A stretch of 64,000 nucleotides of DNA from Trichomonas tenax (Eukaryota > Parabasalia > Trichomonadida > Trichomonadidae), in contig JALKBU010000084.1 in NCBI GenBank assembly GCA_023091735.1, positions 1 to 64,000 on the forward strand. The letters are read 5' to 3'. Position 1 is the first letter of the stretch. The number at the start of each line of letters is the position of its first letter. The notes under the pieces were generated by a model. The model saw only the letters and a program-made list of their open reading frames with translations, was not told where the DNA came from and searched no databases. Positions 20,863 through 29,784 of this stretch are shown one piece after another. A program made the translations under genes and the position numbers.

Positions 20863-23550
20863 ATGGATAAACCGGAATCCTTTGTCGAAATCCCAGATCC
20901 AAACGCGAACGATTACGAGCCGACTGACCAGGAAATCAGAGAGTACGCTGAATGGCTCGGCGCTGATCTCCAAAACGATAAAGATTTATTTTGGATTGCG
21001 AGAGAGGCATTAAAAGCGAAAATTCCACCAGGATGGAAGCTATACCAGAGGAAGGATGGCTCTGGTGATCCATTTTACTTCAATAGCGACACAGGAGAGT
21101 CGTTATGGGATCATCCGATGGATGAGCACTACAAGAAGATGTTTGCTGAAGAAAAAGAGAAGAAAATTAATGCACAGAGGAATCAGTCCCAGTATTCTGT
21201 GAATCAGAACTCAAGACCTTTGGCATCACTCGGAAAAGGCGGAACTGCTCCAAAAACGAATACATCGATTTCTTCTGCTGCTCCAAAGTCTCTACTTCCG
21301 TTGAAACAGACAGTAATACCGAAAACTTCTTTACAAAATTCACCGACACAGCAAAATAATAATATGCAACTACAACGCGAAAAAGAGGAACTTGAAGCAC
21401 AATTGAAGATCGACATGGAAGTATTAAAGCGAAAATCGAGAATAGAACAGGACAATATCATTGCACAAAACCAAAAAGAAATCGAACAGATTCAAAATCA
21501 ACATAAACAGAAACTAAACGAGTTGAAACAGAGAGTACTTCAAGAGGAAAATCAATACCAAGAGCGTTTACAAAGTGTTACAGAAAGCAAAAACAAATTA
21601 AATCAAGAATACTCAGAAACAGTTTCCAAATACTCTCAGTTGATGCAGAACGCAGAGGATGACTACAGAGAACAAAAGAGACGTGCAGAACGCGAATTCA
21701 ACGATGCTATTGAGAGAATGAAAGAAGATAACAGAAGAGAGATCGAAAGATTGAAACAAGTTCATGAACGTGATGTGAAGCGAATTAAAGACGATATATC
21801 TGTGAGAGAGACAACTGATTCACATAAGAGCGAAGTAGAGGACTTAAAGGCGAAGTTTGCAAAAGAAACTGCTGATTTGAGATCTGAACACGATAGAAAT
21901 GTTAAAAATCTCAAAGAACAGAATGAGAATGAGATAGAAGACATCAAACAAAAGCATATCAATGAAATACAAGAGCTGAATTCGAAACATGCTAAAGAGA
22001 TGGCTAAGAACGAAACAGAAGCAAGTATAACACTCGATATAACAGATGATTCATTGCTGAGAGATATTCAAGCAAACAAAGATGATAAAGTCGATAAAAA
22101 CAAACTAATTTCACAACAAAATGATGAAATTAATAAGATTAAACAGGAACACGAGAAGCGTGTGAAAGACCTTAAAGCACAAAACGAAAAAGAAATAGAG
22201 AATATTAAAAACGATCACAAGAAGGCCGTTGAAGAAATTAAATCTGAAAATGAGAAAGAAATCGAGGATATACAAAGTCAAATCGAAGATGAAAAGCAAA
22301 ATAAGACTAAAGAGCTTAACAATGTCAAGCAAAAGAATAAAGAAGATATCAATAAGATCAAGAGTGATCACGAAAAGGAAATAGAATTACTCGAAGAAGA
22401 ACACGAAGATCAAAAATCAGATCTTATCAAGAAATTCGATTCAGAGATAGAAAAACTTACAAAGCAGCATCAGAGAAAGCTCTCTAAGAGAAAACAGGAG
22501 CTTGAAGACGAGGAAGAAAGTGAATACGAAGAAAGAACGCCAAGATCATCAGCGAAAGAAAATCAACTCAAGAGAGAACTCGAAGCTCTTAGAGATCAAT
22601 ATAATGCATCTATTTCAGCACAAGAGAGCCAGAAAGTGCAAATGGAACAGGCAGCACAGAATCACAAACTCCAGTTGGAGCTTCTTCAAGCTAAATTCGA
22701 TGTCGAAAAGAATCAACAAGAAATCAATCACCAAAAGGAAATTAGCAATATCAAGAACTCGACACCGCCTCCATCGCCATCTGTCAGCATGGGGCAGTCA
22801 TGGAGAATGTTTGCAAGCTTCCAGCAGTTCTCAAGAAGTCCATCAGAAACAACTCTTAAGATATCAAAGAGCGTTACATTCACAATGAGATATTTACCTG
22901 ATATGACAACAGTCAACAATCTTGTTGCAAGCATTTCTCCAGGAATGCAGGCATCAACACCAAGGCCTGTGCAGATGTATGGCGATTTCATGTATCACGC
23001 ACCGATGTCGAAAATGAGTGAACCAGTTTATCAGTATCCAGCACCAAATACCGACAAACCTCGCAGTCCTCCACCATTCGAATACGCGAGCAATCTCAGC
23101 GAAAAGCTCTTGAAGCAGATGAAGAGCCAGCAAGGCAAACTTGAGAGAGTTAGAGAGAAGTTCGATTCAAGTTATGGACAATTGAGTGCCTCAATGAAGG
23201 AAGCAATCGCCGATGTTTATTCTCTTATCAATGGATATAAGAACGTCATTGCAGAGCAGAACAAGTTGCTGTCTCAGTTGAGTGTTGACTTCCAGCAACA
23301 GACAGCTCGTATGGCAAGAAACTTTAGAGAATCAGTTGCTGAAGTAGAAAGTGCCTACAAAATGGCAATGGCAATAAATCAGCCTGCAGTAAAACTTACT
23401 TCGCCAAGGAGTGCACATAGGCCGAAGTTGCAGCTCCAGACACCGAGTGGAGATTTCATGTCTGAAGACTCAGGTGAGGAAGCAATTAGGAACTTTTTGA
23501 TTTGGCGGAAACAACAGAAGAATGTTCGCAGACAAAAATATGATGATTGA
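20863..23550 (+). CDS. CEP164: CEP164-like WW domain and coiled-coil protein
   Basis: An 895-residue protein. Its first 110 residues match CEP164: YEPTDQEIREYAEWLGAD, a conserved helical stretch with LFWIAREALKAKIPPGWK, and a WW domain (about 55-86) with the second aromatic in SLWDHPMDEHYKK, which is the CEP164 signature. Residues about 165-640 form a long coiled coil rich in E, K and Q, followed by an S/P-rich segment (about 640-750) and a shorter C-terminal coiled coil. In animals CEP164 is a distal appendage protein of the mother centriole that recruits TTBK2 and docks membrane. Trichomonad flagella emerge from basal bodies, so a basal-body role is a reasonable inference. Start is the first ATG in frame. 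Confidence 0.8.
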   Translation: MDKPESFVEIPDPNANDYEPTDQEIREYAEWLGADLQNDKDLFWIAREALKAKIPPGWKLYQRKDGSGDPFYFNSDTGESLWDHPMDEHYKKMFAEEKEKKINAQRNQSQYSVNQNSRPLASLGKGGTAPKTNTSISSAAPKSLLPLKQTVIPKTSLQNSPTQQNNNMQLQREKEELEAQLKIDMEVLKRKSRIEQDNIIAQNQKEIEQIQNQHKQKLNELKQRVLQEENQYQERLQSVTESKNKLNQEYSETVSKYSQLMQNAEDDYREQKRRAEREFNDAIERMKEDNRREIERLKQVHERDVKRIKDDISVRETTDSHKSEVEDLKAKFAKETADLRSEHDRNVKNLKEQNENEIEDIKQKHINEIQELNSKHAKEMAKNETEASITLDITDDSLLRDIQANKDDKVDKNKLISQQNDEINKIKQEHEKRVKDLKAQNEKEIENIKNDHKKAVEEIKSENEKEIEDIQSQIEDEKQNKTKELNNVKQKNKEDINKIKSDHEKEIELLEEEHEDQKSDLIKKFDSEIEKLTKQHQRKLSKRKQELEDEEESEYEERTPRSSAKENQLKRELEALRDQYNASISAQESQKVQMEQAAQNHKLQLELLQAKFDVEKNQQEINHQKEISNIKNSTPPPSPSVSMGQSWRMFASFQQFSRSPSETTLKISKSVTFTMRYLPDMTTVNNLVASISPGMQASTPRPVQMYGDFMYHAPMSKMSEPVYQYPAPNTDKPRSPPPFEYASNLSEKLLKQMKSQQGKLERVREKFDSSYGQLSASMKEAIADVYSLINGYKNVIAEQNKLLSQLSVDFQQQTARMARNFRESVAEVESAYKMAMAINQPAVKLTSPRSAHRPKLQLQTPSGDFMSEDSGEEAIRNFLIWRKQQKNVRRQKYDD

Positions 23551-24251
23551 TACTATATTTTGTTTATTTGTAAAGTGTTTTTATATGAATCTCTTAACAA
23601 GCAAACTAATTCACTCTCTGTTTGCATTGTTATGAATCACACAAATTTATCATGAAATGTTTTGACGATCATCTGCAGCATTAAGGATATTGCAATAACT
23701 GTTGAAATTATCTGTAAAAGAGGCCAAAAGAGAGATAGAAGTCAATATTTTGTTGAATTCAAGAAAAGATAAAATGGAATGAAACAATTTTCTCTTTAAA
23801 AACAACATCACTGTCATATGGACATTGATGTTATAAGATATTTTTGAAAAAATAACATCAATATTGAATGTTTATTGAAACTTGATATGTGAATGATCAG
23901 TACTCATCAACACATTGCATACAATAAATACAATGTAAACCAACAGTTATTAAGGAATCTATGAGGAATCAAATTTTCATTCAAAATATTAAAGCGTCGT
24001 GTGTGAATAAGGATAAAAATATGATAGTTTTAGAAGGTGATATAACGGAATACAAATAGAGATTTAGTTAATCGATATTTTTTAATTTGTCAATGATTTT
24101 TATGATTGGTAAACGTGAAATTTTTTTAAAAGATTTACCGTAAAATGATATATAGAGATTCCACTTTTATTCAAATTGATTCATTTATTTACAATGTTTT
24201 CGTTCTTGTTATTTTCTCACAAACAGGCGTCAAATTTCAGAGATAAAGTCC
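23551..24251. other. intergenic
   Basis: AT-rich spacer between tandem genes. No gene is seen. The final 30 bases, TTTTCTCACAAACAGG and following, contain an initiator-like TCTCAC patch before the ATG at 24252. Confidence 0.5.
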
Positions 24252-25539
24252 ATGATCCACCACAGCGCTCTTTTCGAGCAGATTCTGTCTCATAACTATA
24301 TAGTTATGGCCTGCAGAATGCAGCATCAAGAAGTTATAGATTAGTACGGATTTCTATTCTAACAGCAGTCTGAAAAAGCGTGTGATCCCGTTAGTGCGGA
24401 TTTCACTGTCCGACGAGCGAAATACAATGGCATCCCACGCATATCAAGTATTATTGCTTGGATTGGAGGATATTAACAGAGCCGTCCTAGCAGATGACTT
24501 CTTTCAGAACACAGCACTTGAATTACTCGTAAATCCAAACACACCTGAATACACAATCGGTAGATTAGCTTCGATAACACTCGGATTGTTGATAAACACA
24601 CCGGAAATCGCTCAATACGCATGCGGTTACATTTTTCACTTCCTACGCTATACAGGGAACCCCACAGTTTTCAACATGCTCGAAACTATAACCGGAGATC
24701 CGAGAGCCGAAAAATCTCAGCAATGGCTCATCGATATGGGATATCCGGAATATGTCGCAAGAGAGCTCAACAATATCGATTCCGCATACAAATCTACAAA
24801 TGAAATACCTTTATTAGACCCATTATATCAAAAACTGCTTTGTCTTTATCAACTCGTATTCAAATCGGCGACAAACCCAATACTAGCGCAGGGATTTCGA
24901 TCAAAAGAAATAATTGAGTCTGTGAGTGCTGGAATTCAATTTCCACCAGATTTCGTCATCTCTGCACAATGGAAGGCAATAAAAAGCCTCTGCACACAGG
25001 AGACATCAGAGATGATGCGTGGTTTGGTTCCAAGAGCATTGCAGTATCTTTCTGAGCCTTGCACATATTTGGCATGTTTCAGAGTAAGTGCTCTCGATTT
25101 TATCATCGCAATGATGGGCTTCTGGCCAGAGATATTCAAACAGCTGAAGAACTCGCCTATATTGCAGAATCTCACTGTACTTCTTCTTCAATTCCCTGAA
25201 GCAACTATTCTTCACGCAAGCTTTAGAAAATTCACTGAAGTTGCAATGACTGATCAAGAATATGCAGAGAAAGTTGTAACGATATATTCACCAATCATGA
25301 TGGATATTGCACACAGAAGAGAGAACAAAGTTCTTTCTCCAACATGCTTTGAAGTCATGAACACATTCGTCGACGCGAGAAAGAAGAATAAGCTTGTTAA
25401 GGCCGCCTTGAATCAGAATCCTGAGTGGAAGGGATTCAAGAAGACCGACATGCCTGCATACAAGAAATTGCTCAACTCGAGTTACGGCGGCTTTATCTCC
25501 GGAAAGGTGTTAATGGTTTTCAAGGAGCTTTTCACATAA
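24252..25539 (+). CDS. ARM-like (possibly SAPS-type) protein, two exons
   Basis: Exon 1 is 24252-24343 (MIHHSALFEQILSHNYIVMA and ten more codons) and exon 2 is 24369-25539; joining them removes a 25-nt intron and gives an uninterrupted 420-residue protein. Without the intron the long frame has no ATG until codon 16. The body is helical, ARM-like. The segment NMLETITGDPRAEKSQQWLI, followed by DMGYPEYVARELNNID, recalls the SAPS domain of PP6 regulatory subunits (LLLRLI, then WL-E and a helix), but I hold that at low confidence. Exon junction falls inside a TA|T tyrosine codon. C-terminus ends in a basic helical region. Function unassigned. Confidence 0.75.
24344..24368 (+). other. 25-nt spliceosomal intron (predicted)
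   Basis: Begins GTACGG and ends TTCTAACAGCAG, so the CTAAC branch-point-like element sits right before the acceptor, as in the fused branch/3' splice element of Trichomonas introns (ACTAACACACAG). Its removal joins two coding frames exactly. The acceptor is a tandem CAGCAG, so use of the first AG would add one in-frame serine codon and shorten the intron to 22 nt. Confidence 0.7.
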
Positions 25540-25770
25540 TTTTTTTACTATATTATATGGCTTATGATGTATTATGTATATTACAATAAATTATTATTTT
25601 TGTCTGAGGGTATAACTTCTTCATCTTTGTTTGTTCCTAACAACAAACTCACAAATTAACATAAATAACATTAGAATGGAAAGCACTCCCAAAATGGGTG
25701 CTATCAAACAAATAACAGTTTTCTTCAAAGCCAATTGCAATCATCATCAATGACAAAAATTATTGAAAGA
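25540..25770. other. spacer before the motif array
   Basis: AT-rich 3' region of the preceding gene. A weak motif-like ATGACAAAAAT at 25750 precedes the array. Confidence 0.5.
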
Positions 25771-25994
25771 TTTACATGTCAAAATGCATATTATCATAAC
25801 ATTACATGACAAATTTCAGATTCAAAAATTTACGTGACATATATCCAAAATTTGATAAATTTACATGCCAAAAATAAATTATTGTCATGTTACATGACAA
25901 ATACTAATATTTTGAAATCTTTACATGACACATAACAAAATATTAAATAGTTTACAATGCAAAAATCATACTTCAACAAAATTATATGTCAAAA
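25771..25994 (+). promoter_or_regulatory. eight-copy promoter motif array, about 30-bp period
   Basis: Eight copies of a TTTACATGWCAAA-type element start at 25771, 25801, 25829, 25860, 25889, 25920, 25951 and 25981; intervals are 30, 28, 31, 29, 31, 31 and 30. Six are strong (ACATGTCA, ACATGACA, ACGTGACA or ACATGCCA cores), and the last two are degenerate (ACAATGCA, ATATGTCA). The fifth forms a near-perfect palindrome with an inverted copy (TTGTCATGTTACATGACAA). The spacers are unrelated AT-rich sequence, so this is not a simple tandem repeat. The array ends about 130 bases before the ATG at 26127. Three-turn spacing would place bound proteins on one side of the helix. Confidence 0.65.
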
Positions 25995-26126
25995 TTACTC
26001 TATCAAGATTTTTCAAGAGTGGAAATCAGAAAGTTCTGTGCATTTGAGCTAAAACAGCTGTTAATGCATGAAATCGAAACGAAATTATAGGACGATATCG
26101 TCGCCGGTTTTCAGAAAAAACTAAGA

Positions 26127-28340
26127 ATGGGAGACCCTGACACAGGATCGGCTCCAGGCGTAGAAAAGCCGACAGTGAAGCCATGGGTACTCAACTTGTA
26201 CCGTGTTTTCGTTGTCTGCTCCGTTCTCTTGGTTTACGTCGGCTCTATGTTTATGACTTATTGCGTTCTCGCAGATATTGTCTTCCAAGTCACACTCCTC
26301 TTCGTCCGCATCACGAAGCTCTTCGAACCACCGCCGCAAATTAGCGATGGAATCTTCAATGAAAGGACTGTTGATAAAATCAAGCTTGTCGCACAAATTT
26401 GCTGGTGCCTTTACTCATTCTCCATCGTTGGACTCATTTTCCACATCATTATGAAGCAATTCTTATCATTCTTCAAGACATTGTGGAGCTCCCTCTCAAC
26501 AGAAAACGTTTTGAAGCTTCTTGGCTCTATTTTCCAAAATCCTACAATCAACAAGAGAGCTGCATACATTTCAATCATCGCTTTCATGACATATTTCGTA
26601 ATCATGGTTGTCTGCATTGCTTTAGAGATATGCATTGTCGGACAAGTTGTTTACTCAGCGATTTTTGTCGTACTGTTCTTTGTTCCTGTTATTTGGGGTG
26701 TTTTGTTGCTAATGTGGGATTCATGGAGAGTTGCGATTATTTCCTTGACGGGTAAGTATTCTAAGTACACATTCAAGCCATCTAATCCGTTTCCAAACTT
26801 CCCATTCCCAACAGATCTCCTCGATCCTGCTCGTCTCAGAGATCAGACCGAATTCTTGAATTTTGTATGCGATGACCGCACAAACATTTATTTAACTGAC
26901 GGACATTTGACAAAGAAAATATTTGGCTTGCTGCACATTATTGCTTTGCTGATTGGTGCAGGATGCAGAATTTACTTGATGGTTACACCAGGACTTGATT
27001 ATTCATATTCCGGATTTATCATTATTGCATTTTATTTCTTCTGCGCACCATTCATTGTCTTTTGCAACGTATTCTCGACCTTCTTACCTGAAGATGTTTT
27101 CAAGGATGAGAAGCTCGAGGTAAGCTCCACCTATCAGTCATCTACAAAGAGATCATTCGATAAGGGTTCCATTCACTTAATGTTCTATGTTTCTTTGGCT
27201 TTATATGTTGTAATTTTCATTTTGCTCATCGTTCTTAGCGCCTTCATCCTCCTGTGGGAGCGTCCTGAAGTTAAATACCGTTATAAGTTCTACACAAACT
27301 CATCACTTCTTCAAGCGAAGTGGACAATTTTACCTTCAACAGCAACAACATGTAATATCGATATTAAAGGCATGACATTCTCCCAGTTGTCTGCTCTTCC
27401 AATTCTTTCTTATTTCACTGACACCGATCCGAGATATAGCGAGATAAATGAACATAATAGGAAAGTTATCCTTGGTATGGCGCTCTCAAGTCTCAAAGAC
27501 AGAAAGGTTACAGAGTACCACGATGACGAACTTGCTGATGGTCTTCATATTCGTGATAGGAAGCTTCATATTTTTGTTATTCATGGTCTCAGATCACCAT
27601 TGGATTGGATTCTTTTCTTCGAGCAAGTAATCCAGGATAAATTCAGCGCAATTATTAACACTATTGTTCCATTTTATTCAACAGTTTCGGGATTTCTCAG
27701 AGTCCCTCTGATTTACGCTAACCAACTTTTCACCGAAGCCACAGGATGCAAATTCTTGAGTGTCGATAAAGCACACAGGATTGAGCAACAAATTATCACA
27801 AACTCAATTCCAAAGGCCAAAAGCTGGGAATCATATACAAATGTTGCTGTAGGACATTTTACCGGTGGTTATTTCGCAAAATATCTTGGATCCTTTAACC
27901 AAGGTATGAATAGCAAAGGTCAGAGAAAGATTTTCTACATGTTTAAGCAATCTATTCCTCAGCGTCCAAACATTACTGCAGTTGGTTTTGATTCATTGCC
28001 TTTCTATTATTTCCAGCTTGGTATTAACCAGACATTTGAAAAGAAGTTTGGTATGTCTGTAAATGTTCACTCCAATAATTTAGTCGGTCATCCTGAAGAA
28101 ATGACACTAAACAACTTCCAGCGTAATCGCTATGGTACTTTCCCTGACGCTGTTGAAAGCTTCTGCCAGTCTGTTGCTATGTGCTCTAACACTAGATTTG
28201 AAATCGACTTCTGCTGGACAATCCTTGGTGAAAAGACATGGCTGGAGTATCTTGCAGGTTATGGCCGTTACATGAAGCCTGGCAATACCAGCGAATCCGG
28301 TTTGAGTGTTGTCACTGATAAGGAAGGATTGAATCTTTAA
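26127..28340 (+). CDS. multispanning membrane protein with degenerate lipase-like domain
   Basis: A 737-residue protein. The N-terminal part has about eight hydrophobic segments (roughly 21-52, 85-110, 140-200, 262-315 and 345-378). After the last one, a soluble region (about 385-737) is arranged like a class 3 lipase: a beta strand LHIFVIHGLRSPLDWI, a long helical insert, then VAVGHFTGGYFAKYL at 575-589, where lipases have GHSxGG. The nucleophile position carries Phe578 instead of Ser, so the usual hydrolase chemistry looks impossible. ITAVGFDSLPF follows as the next strand. Membrane-anchored class 3 lipases of diacylglycerol-lipase type share this layout. It lies behind the eight-copy motif array. 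Interpretation: a pseudoenzyme or binding domain. Confidence 0.7.
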   Translation: MGDPDTGSAPGVEKPTVKPWVLNLYRVFVVCSVLLVYVGSMFMTYCVLADIVFQVTLLFVRITKLFEPPPQISDGIFNERTVDKIKLVAQICWCLYSFSIVGLIFHIIMKQFLSFFKTLWSSLSTENVLKLLGSIFQNPTINKRAAYISIIAFMTYFVIMVVCIALEICIVGQVVYSAIFVVLFFVPVIWGVLLLMWDSWRVAIISLTGKYSKYTFKPSNPFPNFPFPTDLLDPARLRDQTEFLNFVCDDRTNIYLTDGHLTKKIFGLLHIIALLIGAGCRIYLMVTPGLDYSYSGFIIIAFYFFCAPFIVFCNVFSTFLPEDVFKDEKLEVSSTYQSSTKRSFDKGSIHLMFYVSLALYVVIFILLIVLSAFILLWERPEVKYRYKFYTNSSLLQAKWTILPSTATTCNIDIKGMTFSQLSALPILSYFTDTDPRYSEINEHNRKVILGMALSSLKDRKVTEYHDDELADGLHIRDRKLHIFVIHGLRSPLDWILFFEQVIQDKFSAIINTIVPFYSTVSGFLRVPLIYANQLFTEATGCKFLSVDKAHRIEQQIITNSIPKAKSWESYTNVAVGHFTGGYFAKYLGSFNQGMNSKGQRKIFYMFKQSIPQRPNITAVGFDSLPFYYFQLGINQTFEKKFGMSVNVHSNNLVGHPEEMTLNNFQRNRYGTFPDAVESFCQSVAMCSNTRFEIDFCWTILGEKTWLEYLAGYGRYMKPGNTSESGLSVVTDKEGLNL

Positions 28341-28421
28341 TACTATCTTAATGAGGTAAAAAAATAAAACTGTGATTAACATTTTAAAATCTTTAAAAAC
28401 AAACAAAATATAAGTATACAA

Positions 28422-29531
28422 TCAATCATTCTTAGTCTGAACTTCAAAGGGATCGATAATGATGATTAGAGTATATAAATCAATCTCTAAGAAAAACAGA
28501 GAGAAATAAACTGCGAAAACAGAAATAAAGAAAATGACAATGCACTGTATCAGAGTTTGGTAAAATGGGCGTGAATAAAACTCTGGATAGATCGTCAGTA
28601 TATCTTCATTTGTTAGCAGAACTCGTGGGTGACTTAATCTTCTATAGTTATCTTTGAGTTCCGGAATGTTATTTGGAGCAAAATCTTCTTTTTTAACGAA
28701 GTGGAACATCTCCATCGCCAGATTGATCCATTCGTTATAAAGATGAGATGTTGGATTCTCCCATGGTATATATGCATCCTCGTACCTCACAGAGATAATC
28801 CTTGGATCTTCGAGGTTCAAAATTCGATTTTTCTCATCAACCCGATTTCCTGGATATGTGTATTGATACCAAAAAGGCATCGAAATCATCGAAGAGTTAA
28901 AGAAACCGATAATCATGGGAAGAATCAAATCAGTCATGCGCTTGCTCTGTGGGAGCCTCGAATTTTCAACGTATATGTTGCAATAAGTGTCTTCCAATCT
29001 CTTCTTGTCTTTCTTCGATGGTTTAATCAGAAGATAGTCGATATTAGGAAATGGACCTAAATGACTCATTCCCCAATATTTAGAGTTAGGTGGCGCAGCA
29101 GGTGGCGGAACTTTGAACACAGAAGATGGATCCTTTCTAAAGTAGCAATTTGGCTGAATCAACAAAATTGATTTATATTGTTCGAAATTCCAACCGTTGA
29201 GAAAGAAGAACATTTTGCCTTCATATAAGTAACTTCCTGCAATTGCGCATGATGGTGTTGTGTAAGGAATGCGAATAACTGAAGTATAAACTTTTCGCAA
29301 ATTTTTAATTTCGTCTTTTCGTAAATTAAGCTCTTGTGGGATCATTATTATCCGATCATAACTTTTGGAATACTTTCTAAGCGAAAAACCTAAAGTCAGG
29401 GCGTTTATTACATTTGAATCTTTATATTCTTGTGAATTAATATATGTAACATAAGCATACTCTGATTTTTGGCTCGAAATATCACTGCTATTAAAGGAAT
29501 GAACTGCTGTTATAAGTAAAATAACAATCAT
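28422..29531 (-). CDS. GT8 (glycogenin)-like glycosyltransferase lacking DxD
   Basis: A 369-residue protein with an N-terminal signal or anchor (about 1-14), a GT8-like domain and a C-terminal membrane segment (about 322-352) with a short tail. The domain starts AYVTYINSQEYKDSNVINAL, followed by LGFSLRKYSKSYDRIIMI, like the first strands of glycogenin-type nucleotide-sugar transferases. Where the metal-binding DxD should lie (LYLDADT in active members) the sequence is LLIQPNCYFRKDPSSVF. Either catalysis is lost or metal is bound elsewhere. Two start ATGs are adjacent (29531 and 29527 region); the first is used. It is convergent with the lipase-like gene, and a motif array lies upstream. Confidence 0.7.
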   Translation of the reverse strand: MIVILLITAVHSFNSSDISSQKSEYAYVTYINSQEYKDSNVINALTLGFSLRKYSKSYDRIIMIPQELNLRKDEIKNLRKVYTSVIRIPYTTPSCAIAGSYLYEGKMFFFLNGWNFEQYKSILLIQPNCYFRKDPSSVFKVPPPAAPPNSKYWGMSHLGPFPNIDYLLIKPSKKDKKRLEDTYCNIYVENSRLPQSKRMTDLILPMIIGFFNSSMISMPFWYQYTYPGNRVDEKNRILNLEDPRIISVRYEDAYIPWENPTSHLYNEWINLAMEMFHFVKKEDFAPNNIPELKDNYRRLSHPRVLLTNEDILTIYPEFYSRPFYQTLIQCIVIFFISVFAVYFSLFFLEIDLYTLIIIIDPFEVQTKND

Positions 29532-29559
29532 TCATTTAAAAGAAATGTCACTTAATATA

Positions 29560-29708
29560 TGCCACGTAAACTACACAATGACGATATTTGATCATTTACA
29601 TAACAAAATACACTTTACATTTCGGAATTTAATTTTACATGACAAACTCTTAATTTTTATTTTCAATATTAGATTTTACATGACAAATATTATTATTACA
29701 CGACAAAA
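29560..29708 (-). promoter_or_regulatory. promoter motif array, 20-bp multiples
   Basis: Copies written on the + strand start at 29595 (TTTACATAACAAAA), 29614 (TTTACATTTC), 29634 (TTTACATGACAAAC), 29675 (TTTACATGACAAAT) and 29695 (ATTACACGACAAAA): intervals 19, 20, 41 and 20. An inverted copy (TGCCACGTAAAC) lies at 29560-29571. The region is upstream of the minus-strand GT8-like gene, whose ATG is at 29531. Confidence 0.55.
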
Positions 29709-29784
29709 AATATCTATTTTATAAAAAGAACAAAAAATTGAGTTTATAAATAACAAAACAATAGTATAATTAATATATTAAGAA

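Noticed and set aside
25771..25994. CRISPR-like array (regular repeats with unique spacers)
   Set aside because: Repeats are only about 13 bp and degenerate, spacers about 17 bp, no cas genes, and the genome is eukaryotic; promoter elements fit better.
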